Of a DNA stretch of 64,000 bases, positions 27,073 through 37,239 are shown one piece after another (the stretch's first letter is position 1; each line of letters opens with the position of its first letter). The stretch is taken from positions 19,841-83,840 of the forward strand of contig JAKSIP010000007.1 in the NCBI GenBank assembly GCA_024398715.1, given 5' to 3'. Position numbers and translations under genes: made by a program. This DNA comes from Bacteroidaceae bacterium (GTDB lineage: Bacteria > Bacteroidota > Bacteroidia > Bacteroidales > Bacteroidaceae). The notes under the pieces were generated by a model that saw only the letters and a list, made by a program, of their open reading frames with translations, was not told where the DNA came from and did not search any database.

Positions 27073-27756
27073 ATGCCTAATACGATTTCGGAACATATAG
27101 AGCGTGAAATTGCAAGAATCAAAGCTGAACTTCCTTGCGGTGTAGAGTTGCTGGCCGTTTCAAAAACCCATCCGGTGGAGTATATCCAATATGCGTACAA
27201 TGCCGGACAACGCTGGTTTGCTGAAAATAAAGTTCAGGAAATGACACAGAAATATGAATCTCTGCCCAAAGATATCAAATGGCATTTCATTGGTCATGTA
27301 CAGACCAATAAAATTAAACTGATGGCACCATATGTTTCCATGATACATGGTATAGACTCCTTTAAAGCTTTGGCAGAAGTCAATAAACGTGCGGCAGAGA
27401 ATAACCGGGTTATTGATTGCCTGTTGCAGATTCATATTGCAACAGAGGAAACAAAGTTTGGTTTTACACCATATGAATGTTTTGATATGATCAATACAGA
27501 AGATTGGCGTTCACTGACCAATGTTCGCTTGCGTGGTGTTATGGGTATGGCATCGCTAACAGACAACAAGGCACAGGTGCAGACTGAATTTATGTGGTTG
27601 AAAGAGACATTTATCAGACTGAAACTTGGATATTTCAGAGATAAGCCAACGTTTAATGTTATTTCTGCCGGTATGAGCCACGATTACAGAATTGCCGTTG
27701 AAGAGGGCAGCACCATGGTTAGAATCGGTACCACAATATTTGGAAAAAGATACTGA
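27073..27756 (+). CDS. YggS family pyridoxal phosphate-binding protein
   Basis: A 227-residue single-domain TIM-barrel protein of the YggS/PLPBP family, which binds pyridoxal phosphate and keeps its homeostasis without a known enzymatic reaction. The PLP-binding Lys is residue 31 in ELLAVSKTHP, followed by the family signature FAENKVQEM and WHFIGHVQTNK. The C terminus carries the phosphate-binding S-A-G-M-S and VRIGTTIFGKR. Length is normal. It is the only gene on its transcript as far as can be seen, because another good promoter follows directly after its stop. Confidence 0.95.
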   Translation: MPNTISEHIEREIARIKAELPCGVELLAVSKTHPVEYIQYAYNAGQRWFAENKVQEMTQKYESLPKDIKWHFIGHVQTNKIKLMAPYVSMIHGIDSFKALAEVNKRAAENNRVIDCLLQIHIATEETKFGFTPYECFDMINTEDWRSLTNVRLRGVMGMASLTDNKAQVQTEFMWLKETFIRLKLGYFRDKPTFNVISAGMSHDYRIAVEEGSTMVRIGTTIFGKRY

Positions 27757-27761
27757 TTATA

Positions 27762-27793
27762 TTTGCTTATTCAAGCGGTTTGCGTTAAATTTG
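27762..27793 (+). promoter_or_regulatory. promoter of the acyl-CoA ligase gene
   Basis: TTTG (27762-27765), a 20-base spacer and TAAATTTG (27786-27793) match both Bacteroidota promoter elements exactly. The element supports the TTG start 26 bases downstream. Confidence 0.75.
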
Positions 27794-27818
27794 CGCGTTA
27801 AATTCAAATTATTGAGTC

Positions 27819-29477
27819 TTGGAAAGAATTTCAATACCGAAACTTATAGAAGGTTCGTTCAAACAAAACTGGGACAGACCGGCTTTTACAGATTACCAGG
27901 GTCTTACTCTAAACTATTGTGATGTTGCTGAGAATGTTGCACGTTTGCATATCTTTTTCAGCCAGATTGGTATCAAAAAGGGAGATAAGATAGCAATCTG
28001 CGGTAAGAACAGTTCAAAATGGGCTATATGCTGCCTTTCTATAATGTCTTATGGAGCTATTATTGTTCCTATCCTTCATGAATTCAAAGCGGATAATATT
28101 CACAATATTGTAAGTCATTCAGAAGCAAAAATACTGTTTGTCGGGGACTCTATCTGGAGAACTCTTGACAATACTCTGATGAATGCTCTTGCATGTGTTG
28201 TTTCCATAGACCGGATGCAGTTGCTCAGTTGCGGTACGCCGGATGTTGAAGGTGCGTTTGCCGGTATTGATGCAAAGTATGCGGAGTTGTATCCCAACGG
28301 CTTGCATAAAGGGGATATCTTATATAACGATGTTCCTCAGGATGAGATTGCAATGATAAACTATACATCGGGCTCAACCGGTTTTTCAAAGGGAGTTATG
28401 CTACCATACCGTTCTTTGGAGAACAACCGTCTTTTTGCAAGTCAGGCGGTTCCTTTCATGAAGACCGGAGACAGTATTGTCTCAATGTTGCCTATGGCTC
28501 ATATGTACGGATTCAGTTTTGAATTCTTCTACGAGTTTACCATTGGAATGCACATATATTTCCTGACCCGTTTGCCAAGCCCCAAAATTATTTTCCAGGC
28601 TTTTCAGGAAATAAAGCCAAAACTTATTGTTGCAGTTCCGCTTGTTATAGAAAAAATTGTGAAGAAGAATGTCATGCCTAAACTGCAGACTCCTTCTATG
28701 CGTTTTTTGCTTAAGATTCCTGTGATAAGGAATATTATTTACAGAAAGGTAGGTAAAGAAATGTATATGGCATTCGGCGGAAACTTTGGTCAGGTTATTA
28801 TTGGGGGTGCCGCTTTCAGTCAGGAGGTGGAGCATCTTCTGGCAAAGGCAAAATTCCCATATACGGTAGGATACGGAGCTACGGAATGCGGTCCTATCAT
28901 TACATATTCCATTTGTAACAGTTTTACTCCGGGATCATGCGGTAAACCTACTGTGAATATGGAAGTCAAGGTACTTAGCGAGGACCCCCAGCATATTCCC
29001 GGTGAAATAGTATGCCGTGGCGCAAATGTTATGTTGGGCTATTACAAGAATCCGGAACTGACAGAACAGACTATAGACAGGGAAGGGTGGATGTATACCG
29101 GAGACTTGGGAATTATTGATAAGAAGGGAAATCTTTTCATAAAGGGAAGAAGCAAGAATATGCTTCTTGGTCCTTCCGGACAGAATATCTATCCTGAAGA
29201 GATTGAAGACAGGCTGAATAATATGGATTATGTATGTGAATCTCTTATTATCCAGCAGGATGAAAAACTTGTAGCACTTGTTTATCCCGATTTTGAACTG
29301 ACAGCAAAGGCCGGTATGCTTGAAGACGATGTGACCGCCATGATGGAGTTGCACAGAACAGCGCTCAATCATGTTTTACCGGCATATTCCCAGATTTCTA
29401 AAGTTGTAATCCGCAAAGAGGAATTTGAGAAAACTCCGAAAAAGAGCATCAAGCGCTTTTTGTATCAGCCAAAATAA
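27819..29477 (+). CDS. AMP-forming long-chain fatty acid-CoA ligase family protein
   Basis: A 552-residue member of the ANL (adenylate-forming) superfamily. It activates a carboxylic acid, probably a fatty acid, as acyl-AMP and then acyl-CoA. The P-loop-like motif NYTSGSTGFSKGVM is at about residue 180, GYGATECGP at about 350, and the hinge and C-terminal motifs YTGDLG, KGRSKNMLLGPSGQNIYPEE and the late Lys in KTPKKSIKRF follow. No ATG lies at the N terminus; translation appears to begin at the TTG of ERISIPKLIEGSF, 26 bases below a perfect promoter. The stop codon sits in the loop of a long hairpin shared with the convergent lepA operon. Substrate chain length is not known. Confidence 0.9.
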   Translation: MERISIPKLIEGSFKQNWDRPAFTDYQGLTLNYCDVAENVARLHIFFSQIGIKKGDKIAICGKNSSKWAICCLSIMSYGAIIVPILHEFKADNIHNIVSHSEAKILFVGDSIWRTLDNTLMNALACVVSIDRMQLLSCGTPDVEGAFAGIDAKYAELYPNGLHKGDILYNDVPQDEIAMINYTSGSTGFSKGVMLPYRSLENNRLFASQAVPFMKTGDSIVSMLPMAHMYGFSFEFFYEFTIGMHIYFLTRLPSPKIIFQAFQEIKPKLIVAVPLVIEKIVKKNVMPKLQTPSMRFLLKIPVIRNIIYRKVGKEMYMAFGGNFGQVIIGGAAFSQEVEHLLAKAKFPYTVGYGATECGPIITYSICNSFTPGSCGKPTVNMEVKVLSEDPQHIPGEIVCRGANVMLGYYKNPELTEQTIDREGWMYTGDLGIIDKKGNLFIKGRSKNMLLGPSGQNIYPEEIEDRLNNMDYVCESLIIQQDEKLVALVYPDFELTAKAGMLEDDVTAMMELHRTALNHVLPAYSQISKVVIRKEEFEKTPKKSIKRFLYQPK

Positions 29478-29496
29478 ATTGGCTGATACAAAAAGC
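29455..29496. terminator. bidirectional terminator between acyl-CoA ligase and lepA
   Basis: An 18-pair perfect stem (GCTTTTTGTATCAGCCAA with its complement, six-base loop AATAAA) has A/T-rich outer arms that supply a T-tract on both strands. The ligase stop TAA lies in the loop, and the lepA stop is four bases beyond the hairpin, so one structure can end both convergent transcripts. Confidence 0.8.
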
Positions 29497-29499
29497 AGT

Positions 29500-31281
29500 T
29501 TAGTCTAATTTGAGGACGGCAAGGAAGGCTTTTTGGGGAACTTCTACGTTGCCAATCTGTTTCATACGTTTCTTTCCCTTTTTCTGTTTTTCCAGCAATT
29601 TGCGCTTACGCGATACGTCTCCGCCATAACATTTGGCAATAACGTCCTTGCGCACCTGCTTGATGGTTTCACGTGCAATGATTTTGCTTCCGATTGCAGC
29701 CTGGATGGCAATGTCGAACTGCTGGCGCGGGATGAGTTCCTTGAGCTTTTCGCACATGCGGCGGCCAAGGTCATAGGCATTGTCCACGTGAGTCAGGGTA
29801 GAGAGGGCATCTACCGGCTCTCCGTTCAGAAGTATATCCAGTTTGATGAGTTTTGACGGACGGAATCCGCAGGGATGGTAGTCAAAGCTGGCATATCCTT
29901 TTGATATGCTCTTGAGTTTGTCGTAGAAGTCAATTACAATCTCTCCAAGCGGCAGCTTGAAGTAGAGTTCCACACGGTTCCCCGATATGAACTGCTGTTT
30001 GACCAGTTCACCGCGTTTGTCAAGACACAGGGTCATGATAGGACCTATGTACTCTGTTGTAGTAATGATTGAGGCATCAATGTACGGCTCCTCGATGTGG
30101 TCAATAAGCGTAAGATCAGGCATGCCGCTCGGGTTGTGCACTTCTATTACATTCCCCTGTTTGTCATAGACCATGTATTGTACGTTGGGTACTGTGGTGA
30201 TAACGCTCATGTCAAACTCGCGGTCAAGTCGCTCCTGTACAATCTCCATATGGAGCAGTCCAAGGAAACCGCAACGGAAACCGAACCCGAGTGCAAGAGA
30301 CGATTCCGGCATGAAACTGAGCGATGCGTCGTTGAGCTGCAACTTTTCCAGCGATGAACGCAGGTCTTCAAAGTCTTCGGTCTCTATGGGATAGACTCCG
30401 GCAAACACCATAGGCTTTGATTCCTGGAATCCGGCAATGGCATTTGAACATGGACGGTTAACGTGCGTAATTGTATCACCAACCTTAACCTCTGTAGAGG
30501 TTTTTATACCTGACATGATATAGCCTACGTTACCTGCAGAAAGTGTGTCCTTTGCCACAAAGTCCATTTTGAGTACGCCAATTTCGTCGGCATCGTACTC
30601 TTTGCCTGTATTGAAGAATTTTACTTTATCGCCTGTTCTGATACTGCCGTTGATTATTTTGAAGTAGGCAATGATTCCGCGGAAAGAGTTGAATACTGAG
30701 TCGAAAATCAATGCCTGGAGTGGGGCATCGGGATCTCCTTCAGGAGCCGGGACGCGTTCTACTATGGCCTGGAGAATTTCTTCAACACCCATGCCTGTGC
30801 GGGCCGATGCGCGGATTATTTCCGTGCGTTTGCAACCCAACAGGTCAATAATCTCGTCTTCAACCTGTTCCGGCATTGCACTTGCCATATCGCACTTGTT
30901 CATCACGGGGATGATTTCCAGATCATTCTCAATAGCCATGTACAGATTGCTGATTGTCTGTGCCTGAACCCCCTGCGATGCGTCAACAACGAGCAATGCA
31001 CCCTCGCATGCTGCTATTGAGCGTGATACCTCGTATGAAAAGTCAACGTGGCCCGGAGTGTCAATAAGGTTAAGAATGTATGTCTCACCCTTATACTTGT
31101 ATTCCATCTGTATGGCGTGGCTTTTGATTGTTATGCCGCGCTCTTTTTCAAGGTCCATGTCGTCCAGCATCTGGCCCTCTGTTACCTGAATGGTTTTGGT
31201 ATATTCCAGAAGACGGTCTGCCAGAGTTGACTTTCCGTGGTCGATATGTGCAATTATGCAGAAGTTGCGGATATGTTTCAT
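29500..31281 (-). CDS. lepA: elongation factor 4 (LepA)
   Basis: A ribosome-associated GTPase of 593 residues, linked to back-translocation and to 30S subunit biogenesis. The G1 motif AHIDHGKST is at residues 11-19, G3 is DTPGHVDF and G4 is NKCDM. EF-G-like domains and the unique LepA C-terminal domain follow, with [26 protein letters not shown] (shortened: [15 protein letters not shown]) and the basic run [18 protein letters not shown]. It is the last gene of a minus-strand run that begins at hisH; lysA ends 14 bases upstream. It ends at a bidirectional terminator. Confidence 0.97.
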   Translation of the reverse strand: MKHIRNFCIIAHIDHGKSTLADRLLEYTKTIQVTEGQMLDDMDLEKERGITIKSHAIQMEYKYKGETYILNLIDTPGHVDFSYEVSRSIAACEGALLVVDASQGVQAQTISNLYMAIENDLEIIPVMNKCDMASAMPEQVEDEIIDLLGCKRTEIIRASARTGMGVEEILQAIVERVPAPEGDPDAPLQALIFDSVFNSFRGIIAYFKIINGSIRTGDKVKFFNTGKEYDADEIGVLKMDFVAKDTLSAGNVGYIMSGIKTSTEVKVGDTITHVNRPCSNAIAGFQESKPMVFAGVYPIETEDFEDLRSSLEKLQLNDASLSFMPESSLALGFGFRCGFLGLLHMEIVQERLDREFDMSVITTVPNVQYMVYDKQGNVIEVHNPSGMPDLTLIDHIEEPYIDASIITTTEYIGPIMTLCLDKRGELVKQQFISGNRVELYFKLPLGEIVIDFYDKLKSISKGYASFDYHPCGFRPSKLIKLDILLNGEPVDALSTLTHVDNAYDLGRRMCEKLKELIPRQQFDIAIQAAIGSKIIARETIKQVRKDVIAKCYGGDVSRKRKLLEKQKKGKKRMKQIGNVEVPQKAFLAVLKLD

Positions 31282-31295
31282 TTGAAAACGGTTTC

Positions 31296-32417
31296 TTATT
31301 CTTCAAAATAGGATTTTGGCAGACTTCGCATATTGTATTGCGATGCCATCACTTCTCCGTAAGCTCCAGCGGAGAGTATTTCAAGATAATCCCCGCGGTG
31401 AGTCTCTGTAAGGAATATGTCTTTGTCAAAAACGTCGCTCGATTCGCATATCGGTCCAACAACATCGTATTTGCGTTTTGCACCGGTGGTGTTGGAGATG
31501 TTGCGGATGGCATGGTGCGCTCCGTAGAGGGCGGGGCGGATGAGGTCGTTAAAGCCGGCATCGACTATGGCGAATTCCTTTACCGTACCTTTCTTTACGT
31601 ATGTTACCTGTGTAATCAGACTGCCGCACTGTGCCACTATGCTGCGTCCCAGTTCAAAGTGCACCTGCTGACCGGGTGCTGTCTTAAGCTCACTGCGGAA
31701 TACATCAAAGTATGCCTTGAAGTCAGGAATAGGGTTGCCTATGGGATCCGTATAGTCAATACCCAGTCCGCCGCCCATATCAAGAATACTGAATCTGATG
31801 CCGCGTTCAAGATATCTGGCGTTGATGGCATTGGCTTTTGCGCAAAGCTGACGGAACGGCTCCATTTGGGTTATCTGTGAACCTATGTGGAAATGTATGC
31901 CCAACAGTTCGATGTTGCTCATTTCAAGAGCCATGTCTATTGCACCGTCAAGCAGTTCCATGTTGATGCCGAACTTGTTTTCTGCCAAACCTGTAGTAAT
32001 CTTGGCATTGGTGTGGGCATCAACGTTTGGATTGACACGGAAGGCTATGCGCGCGGTTTTGTTTTTCTTTGCAGCCAGGTCCTGAATTACCTGCAGTTCT
32101 TCAACGGACTCAACGTTGAAACAGAAAATGTCCGCATCGAGCGCAAGGTTGATCTCGCGGTCAGTTTTTCCTACTCCGGCAAAAGCAATGCTGTCTGCTT
32201 TGAAACCGGCGGCAAGCGATGCCTCCACCTCGGCTCCGCTTACGCAATCCACTCCGAAACCTGCTTTGCAGATACGGTCAAGTATCACAGGGTTGGAGTT
32301 GGCTTTTATGGCGTAATGGACATGGAAGTTACTGCTGGGGGCAACTGCTTCTTTTACGGCCTGTAATGTCTTGTCCAGCAGTGAAAGGTTGTATCTGTAA
32401 TAAGGAGTCTGTTCCAA
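31296..32417 (-). CDS. lysA: diaminopimelate decarboxylase
   Basis: A PLP enzyme (373 residues) catalysing the last step of lysine synthesis, meso-diaminopimelate to lysine. The PLP Lys lies in [10 protein letters not shown] near residue 45, the phosphate-binding loop is [11 protein letters not shown] and the active-site Cys region is [11 protein letters not shown]. The frame extends further upstream inside lysC, but the protein proper begins at the TTG of [10 protein letters not shown], one base after the lysC stop (TAA-A-TTG). No ATG is available there. The order lysC-lysA pairs the first and last steps of the pathway and the tight junction implies translational coupling. Confidence 0.92.
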   Translation of the reverse strand: MEQTPYYRYNLSLLDKTLQAVKEAVAPSSNFHVHYAIKANSNPVILDRICKAGFGVDCVSGAEVEASLAAGFKADSIAFAGVGKTDREINLALDADIFCFNVESVEELQVIQDLAAKKNKTARIAFRVNPNVDAHTNAKITTGLAENKFGINMELLDGAIDMALEMSNIELLGIHFHIGSQITQMEPFRQLCAKANAINARYLERGIRFSILDMGGGLGIDYTDPIGNPIPDFKAYFDVFRSELKTAPGQQVHFELGRSIVAQCGSLITQVTYVKKGTVKEFAIVDAGFNDLIRPALYGAHHAIRNISNTTGAKRKYDVVGPICESSDVFDKDIFLTETHRGDYLEILSAGAYGEVMASQYNMRSLPKSYFEE

Positions 32418-32418
32418 T

Positions 32419-33738
32419 TTATTTTCCGTTGAAAAGGTGGTCTGACAAACTCTGCAGTGCACGCTGTTTGTCTGATTCGTTGATAAGGAAAGATATGTTG
32501 TAGTTGCTGCCACCGTATGAAATCATACGTACGGGAATATCTTTGAGAGCATCCAAAGCGCGAGCCTCGAATCCTACGTTCTCCCATTCCATATCGCCTA
32601 CAACGCATACAATGCAGAGTCCTTTGTCTACTGTGACTGTGCCGTATTTGCGCAGTTCCTGAAGAATAGACTCAAGGTTTGCAGTGTTGTCTATTGATAC
32701 TGAAACACCAACCTCCGATGTGCAGATCATGTCAATAGGAGTCCTGTAAGTCTCGAATATCTCAAATACCTTGCGAAGGAATCCGTATGCCAGCAGCATG
32801 CGGCCTGATTTGATTTTGATGGCTGTGATGTTCTCTTTAGCTGCAACTGCCTTGATTGTGCCGTGCTGGATACGGTTGTCTATTGTTGTGCCGGGAGCAT
32901 CGGGCTGCATTGTGTTGAGCAGTTTGACCGGAATGTTGGCAAACTTTGCGGGCTGGATACATGTGGGGTGCAGAATCTTTGCTCCGAAATATGCAAGCTC
33001 TGCAGCCTCTTCAAAGTTCAGCTGGCGTACCGGTGATGTCTGGTCAACAACACGCGGGTCATTGTTGTGCATTCCGTCAATGTCTGTCCATATCTGGATT
33101 TCTTCTGCCTGGATGGCTGCACCTACCAAAGATGCGGTGTAGTCTGATCCGCCGCGCTGAAGGTTGTCAATATCTCCTTTGGCATTGCGGCAGATAAATC
33201 CCTGCGTAATGTATATCTGGACATTCTTGTCTGTAATGAGCGGCTGAATGTGCTCAGTAATATAATTAAGGTCCGGTTCGGAATCTGCATCGGTCCTCAT
33301 AAAGTTGAGGGCGGGCAGAAGTACTGCGTTGATGCCGGTTTCTACAAGATAGTCTGTAACCATGAAAGTGGAGATAAGTTCACCCTGGGCAAGGATTATT
33401 TTCTCTTCCTTTTCGGTGAAATCCATACTTGCGAATGAAAGCAGGTAGTCAAACTTATCGTTTATGAATTTTGAAACTTCCTGTTTGACTTTGTCTGTAG
33501 AGTAGAGGTTATCCACATGTTCCAGATATGTGCCGCGCATTCTGTTTATTATGTCGCCTGCACCTGCTGCGTTCTGGTTATAGTAGTATTTGGAAATTTC
33601 TACCAGTGAGTTGGTTGTTCCTGACATTGCAGAAAGAACTACCAGTTTGCGCTCTCCGTCTGCAGTAATGAATTTGCTTACGTCTTTCATTCGGGCTGGT
33701 GTACCGACAGAGGTACCACCAAACTTCAAAACCTTCAT
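32419..33738 (-). CDS. lysC: aspartate kinase
   Basis: A monofunctional aspartokinase (439 residues) phosphorylating aspartate, the first step towards lysine, threonine, methionine and diaminopimelate. The N-terminal motif KFGGTSVGTP, the catalytic segment FICRNAKGDIDNLQRGGSDY (family form G-R-G-G-S-D) and two C-terminal ACT domains (from about residue 300, TAIKIKSGRM and VCVVGDME) are visible. There is no fused homoserine dehydrogenase. Feedback control through the ACT domains is expected by family. It lies 43 bases after the ftsE-like gene and is coupled to lysA. Confidence 0.95.
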   Translation of the reverse strand: MKVLKFGGTSVGTPARMKDVSKFITADGERKLVVLSAMSGTTNSLVEISKYYYNQNAAGAGDIINRMRGTYLEHVDNLYSTDKVKQEVSKFINDKFDYLLSFASMDFTEKEEKIILAQGELISTFMVTDYLVETGINAVLLPALNFMRTDADSEPDLNYITEHIQPLITDKNVQIYITQGFICRNAKGDIDNLQRGGSDYTASLVGAAIQAEEIQIWTDIDGMHNNDPRVVDQTSPVRQLNFEEAAELAYFGAKILHPTCIQPAKFANIPVKLLNTMQPDAPGTTIDNRIQHGTIKAVAAKENITAIKIKSGRMLLAYGFLRKVFEIFETYRTPIDMICTSEVGVSVSIDNTANLESILQELRKYGTVTVDKGLCIVCVVGDMEWENVGFEARALDALKDIPVRMISYGGSNYNISFLINESDKQRALQSLSDHLFNGK

Positions 33739-33781
33739 GATTATTTGTTTTAGTTATTGTTAGTAAATATTGTTCTGTTAA

Positions 33782-34507
33782 TTAACTCTCCAAGTCTTCA
33801 ACCTGAGTATCCTGTTCAGATTCCTGGACGGTTTCCTGTATTTCTTTCAGAGTGTGGTTGCTGCACTCAAAAACGCGCCCCGGATATTTGTCTATCAGGG
33901 CTGTGTTGTGGGTTGACATAAGAACGGCAGTACCTGTTGAAGCTACTTGTCTGAGTATTTCTACAATCTGGCAGCTTGTTTCAGGGTCAAGATTGGCTGT
34001 AGGTTCGTCTGCAAGAATAAGCCCCGGCTTGTTCAGCAACGCCCGCGCAATGCATATGCGCTGTACTTCTCCGCCTGAGAGTTCGTGCGGCATTTTGTAC
34101 TGTTTGGTTTCCATCCCTACCATTTGGAGTACCTCTGAAATCCTGATACGCATTTCCTTGCGGCTGGTCCATCCTGTAGCGCGCAATACAAAGTAAAGGT
34201 TGTTGTATACGCTGCGGTCTGTAAGCAGTTGGAAATCCTGAAAAATTATTCCCATCTGCCGGCGGAGTTTTGGAATGACGCGGCGACGTAAATGTTTCAG
34301 ACTTATTCCCAAAACCTTTGCCTTGGAGCTGAATCCTGTCTCAACGTCCAGTTCACCATACAAAGTCTTGAGCAGAGTGCTCTTTCCTGAACCTACTTTA
34401 CCTACAAGATAAGCAAAATCCCCTTCCTGAAGGTCAAAGGAAACTCCTCCAAGAATCAGAACCTTGCCCTGATAGATATTTATGTCTTTATATTGTATGG
34501 CGCTCAT
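33782..34507 (-). CDS. ftsE: FtsE-type ABC transporter ATP-binding protein
   Basis: A 241-residue ATPase with Walker A GKVGSGKST (about residues 36-44), Q-loop FQDFQLL, signature LSGGE, Walker B LILADEPTAN and switch His in MSTHN. The FtsE assignment rests on the short single-domain form and the KTLYGEL and FQDFQLLTDRSVYNNL segments; FtsE works with FtsX at the division site to control peptidoglycan hydrolases. No ftsX is adjacent. A LolD/MacB-type ATPase is the main alternative. The acidic C-terminal tail (about 20 residues, EESEQD-like) is an extension beyond the usual end. It sits between hisIE (11 bases) and lysC (43 bases) in a mixed-function run. Confidence 0.8.
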   Translation of the reverse strand: MSAIQYKDINIYQGKVLILGGVSFDLQEGDFAYLVGKVGSGKSTLLKTLYGELDVETGFSSKAKVLGISLKHLRRRVIPKLRRQMGIIFQDFQLLTDRSVYNNLYFVLRATGWTSRKEMRIRISEVLQMVGMETKQYKMPHELSGGEVQRICIARALLNKPGLILADEPTANLDPETSCQIVEILRQVASTGTAVLMSTHNTALIDKYPGRVFECSNHTLKEIQETVQESEQDTQVEDLES

Positions 34508-34518
34508 AAAATTGTCTG

Positions 34519-35118
34519 TTATTGGATTTTGTGGCGGCTCTTGAGTTCTGTTGCCAATTCTTCAATTCTGTGACCTTTAGATGTCAACAGAACAATAAGG
34601 TGGTAGATAAGGTCGCTGGCCTCGTATATAAGGCGGTCATCTGTGCCGTTTGTTGCCTCGATAACTGTCTCAACAGCCTCCTCACCAACCTTCTGGGCCA
34701 TGCGGTTTATACCTTTCTTGAAAAGTGATGTTGTGTATGAACCGTCAGGCATCTCCTGGTAACGTTTGCAGATAAAGTCCTGAAGATATGAAAGGAAGTT
34801 GATGTCGGCGCTGTTGGTTTCTCCCCAGCAGGTATCAGCTCCGGTATGGCATACCGGTCCTACGGGGTTAGCCTTGATCAGCAGTGTGTCGTTGTCGCAG
34901 TCAACAAGTATCTTTACAACATTCAGAAAATGACCGCTTGTTTCTCCCTTTGTCCACAATACGTTACGTGTGCGGCTCCAGAATGTGACTTTACCTGTTT
35001 CTACTGTTTTCTGATATGCATCTTTGTTCATGAAACCAAGCATCAGAACTTTTGATGTAACATTGTCTTGTACAATGGCGGGAACAAGACCTCCCATTTT
35101 TTCAAAATCCAATTCCAT
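34519..35118 (-). CDS. hisIE: bifunctional phosphoribosyl-AMP cyclohydrolase / phosphoribosyl-ATP pyrophosphatase
   Basis: A 199-residue fusion performing steps 2 and 3 of histidine synthesis. Residues 1-110 are the HisI cyclohydrolase with FWSRTRNVLWTKGETSGH and the metal-site Cys residues in DCDNDTLL and GPVCHTGADTCWG. The rest is the HisE pyrophosphatase with KVGEEAVETVIEA and LIYEASDLIYHLIVLL. The fusion is common in Bacteroidota. The gene follows hisF by 2 bases and precedes the ftsE-like gene by 11. Confidence 0.96.
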   Translation of the reverse strand: MELDFEKMGGLVPAIVQDNVTSKVLMLGFMNKDAYQKTVETGKVTFWSRTRNVLWTKGETSGHFLNVVKILVDCDNDTLLIKANPVGPVCHTGADTCWGETNSADINFLSYLQDFICKRYQEMPDGSYTTSLFKKGINRMAQKVGEEAVETVIEATNGTDDRLIYEASDLIYHLIVLLTSKGHRIEELATELKSRHKIQ

Positions 35119-35120
35119 AA

Positions 35121-35873
35121 TTATCTTACTTCAATTCCGTTTTTCTTGAGAAATTCCTTCAACTCCGGTATTTTTACTGTTCCAAAGTGGAACACGCTTG
35201 CGGCAAGTGCCGCACTGGCTTTTCCTTCATTGAAAGTGTCAAGGAAATGCTGCATGTTGCCTGCGCCGCCAGATGCGATTACCGGAATGGATACTGTATC
35301 GTACAGTTTGCGCAGCGCCTGGTTGGGATATCCCTGCTTTACACCGTCATGATCCATACTGGTGAAAAGAATCTCACCGGCACCGCGGCTTTCGGCCTCT
35401 TTTGCCCAATCAAACATATTCCATTCAGTTTCGATGCGACCGCCGTTGATCATACATTTCCAACCGTTTGCAGTCTCTTTTCCGTCTATTGCAACAACAC
35501 AGACCTGAGAACCGAAATTCTTTGCAATCTCGTTAATGAACTCGGGACGGCGTATTGCTGCGGAGTTGATTGAAACCTTATCGGCACCTGCACGCAGAAG
35601 ACGTTCAACATCGTTTATGTCATAAATACCTCCACCTACAGTGAACGGAATGGAAACGCCGGCTGCCACTTTTTCTACAAGCTCAACAAAAGTCTTGCGG
35701 CCTTCGTTTGTGGCAGTAATGTCAAGGAATACAAGCTCATCTGCTCCCTGCTCGCTGTAGAGACGACCCATTTCCACAGGATCTCCGGCATCGCGCAGAT
35801 TTACAAAGTTAACACCCTTCACAACGCGTCCGTTGCAGATATCAAGACATGGAATAATTCTTTTTGCTAACAT
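35121..35873 (-). CDS. hisF: imidazole glycerol phosphate synthase, cyclase subunit
   Basis: The (beta/alpha)8 cyclase subunit (250 residues) that with HisH makes imidazole glycerol phosphate and AICAR. The catalytic Asp11 is in [16 protein letters not shown] and the second catalytic Asp is in VVAIDGKE. Phosphate sites are seen at VGGGI and at the IASGGAG block. The start ATG is 22 bases after hisA. The partner hisH is two genes upstream in the same run, so both subunits come from one transcript. Confidence 0.97.
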   Translation of the reverse strand: MLAKRIIPCLDICNGRVVKGVNFVNLRDAGDPVEMGRLYSEQGADELVFLDITATNEGRKTFVELVEKVAAGVSIPFTVGGGIYDINDVERLLRAGADKVSINSAAIRRPEFINEIAKNFGSQVCVVAIDGKETANGWKCMINGGRIETEWNMFDWAKEAESRGAGEILFTSMDHDGVKQGYPNQALRKLYDTVSIPVIASGGAGNMQHFLDTFNEGKASAALAASVFHFGTVKIPELKEFLKKNGIEVR

Positions 35874-35895
35874 ATATCTATTGTTTTTATTGGTT

Positions 35896-36618
35896 TCAGT
35901 TGTTTGCCAGTTCTGACAATTGTTCTATTGTTATTCTTCCCTCGTAAAAGGCTTTGCCTACAATTGCTGACGGAAGACCTGCCTCCTTAAGGTCAATCAG
36001 GTCCTGGTAACAGCTTACGCCGCCGCTGGCTGTCAGAAACAGGTCAGGAAAGCGTTCCAGTATTTTCATGTAAAGTTCTATGGAAGGGCCGGAAAGCATG
36101 CCGTCGCGACTGATGTCAGTGCATACGCAACGCCTGATTCCCATAGACATGTATTTCTCTATGAAAGGGTACAGGCTGCTGTTGCTGCTCTCGAGCCATC
36201 CGTTGATGGCAATATTCTCTCCTTTGACATCGGCCCCAAGAATTATCTTTTCCGGAGTGTAGTCCTGAAGCCATGTCCCTACAAGTTCAGGGTCAGTAAC
36301 GGCAATACTGCCTACAGTTACCATTGCCGCACCGCTTCCGAATGCTATTTCAATATCCTGTTTGCTTTTGATGCCGCCTCCGAAGTCAATTATAAGACCG
36401 GTTTTTGATGCAATTGTTTCAAGCACCCTGTAGTTGACAATATGCTTGCTTTTGGCTCCGTCCAGATCTACAAGATGCAGACGCTTTATGCCGTTATCGT
36501 AAAAATTGCGGGCTATGCTGAGCGGGTCTGAAGAGTATGTGGTCTTCTGTGCGTAATCGCCTTTTGCCAGGCGTACGCATTCTCCTCCGATGATGTCTAT
36601 TGCAGGAACCAGTTCCAT
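35896..36618 (-). CDS. hisA: ProFAR isomerase (HisA)
   Basis: A (beta/alpha)8 isomerase (240 residues) of histidine synthesis, converting ProFAR to PRFAR. The general base Asp is in [13 protein letters not shown] near residue 8, the second catalytic Asp is in [13 protein letters not shown], and phosphate loops are at DFGGGI and TASGGVS. It starts 3 bases after hisH. Length and residues are normal, so it should be active. Confidence 0.97.
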   Translation of the reverse strand: MELVPAIDIIGGECVRLAKGDYAQKTTYSSDPLSIARNFYDNGIKRLHLVDLDGAKSKHIVNYRVLETIASKTGLIIDFGGGIKSKQDIEIAFGSGAAMVTVGSIAVTDPELVGTWLQDYTPEKIILGADVKGENIAINGWLESSNSSLYPFIEKYMSMGIRRCVCTDISRDGMLSGPSIELYMKILERFPDLFLTASGGVSCYQDLIDLKEAGLPSAIVGKAFYEGRITIEQLSELANN

Positions 36619-36621
36619 TGG

Positions 36622-37218
36622 CTACAATTTGATAAAGTTTTCCAATATGGTCTGGCCAACTGTTCCGCTCTTTTCCGGATGGAACTGTGTGGCGTAAAAA
36701 TTGTCTTTTTGCAGGGCTGCGCTGAACGGTTCTATATATTCTGTTGTTGCTATGCTCCATTTGCATACAGGTACATAGTAACTGTGAACAAAATATACGT
36801 AACTGTTGCTGTCCAGACCGTCAAACAAAGCGCTTTTGCAGTTTGATATGTTGTTCCAACCCATGTGAGGCACCTTTTTGTCTCTGTCCAATGGATTGAA
36901 TTCAAACTTTTTTACAGGCATGTCAAATATTCCAAGGCAGTCAACATCGCCCTCAAGGCTGTGAGCACACATAAGCTGTTGCCCAAGACATATTCCAAGA
37001 ACAGGCTGGCGCAGGGATTTGATCAGCTGGTCCAAACCGTGTTGTTTCAAATACGCCATTGTGGTTCCAGCTTCTCCTACTCCGGGAAATATCACTTTGT
37101 CCGCCGCCTGGATACGGACCGGGTCATCTGTAAGAACAACATCTGTTCCCAGTCTTTTCAATGCATGGTAAACCGATTTGATATTACCTGCATTGTATTT
37201 GATAACGGCAACGTTCAT
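36622..37218 (-). CDS. hisH: imidazole glycerol phosphate synthase, glutaminase subunit
   Basis: A class I glutamine amidotransferase (198 residues) that feeds ammonia to HisF. The nucleophile Cys is in LGICLGQQLMC, and the His-Glu pair is in ATQFHPEKSG. The start is the ATG of MNVAVIKYNAGN; an upstream in-frame alternative at 37242 would fall within the promoter element, so it is rejected. It is the first gene of the minus-strand run that continues through hisA, hisF, hisIE, ftsE, lysC, lysA and lepA. hisG, D, C and B are not in the window. Confidence 0.96.
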   Translation of the reverse strand: MNVAVIKYNAGNIKSVYHALKRLGTDVVLTDDPVRIQAADKVIFPGVGEAGTTMAYLKQHGLDQLIKSLRQPVLGICLGQQLMCAHSLEGDVDCLGIFDMPVKKFEFNPLDRDKKVPHMGWNNISNCKSALFDGLDSNSYVYFVHSYYVPVCKWSIATTEYIEPFSAALQKDNFYATQFHPEKSGTVGQTILENFIKL

Positions 37219-37239
37219 ACCTGTTTTATTAAAAGCGCA

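Noticed and set aside
31128..31880. 250-codon open frame on the plus strand across the lepA/lysA junction
   Set aside because: It spans two well-supported genes on the other strand, and its composition is that of an antisense shadow.
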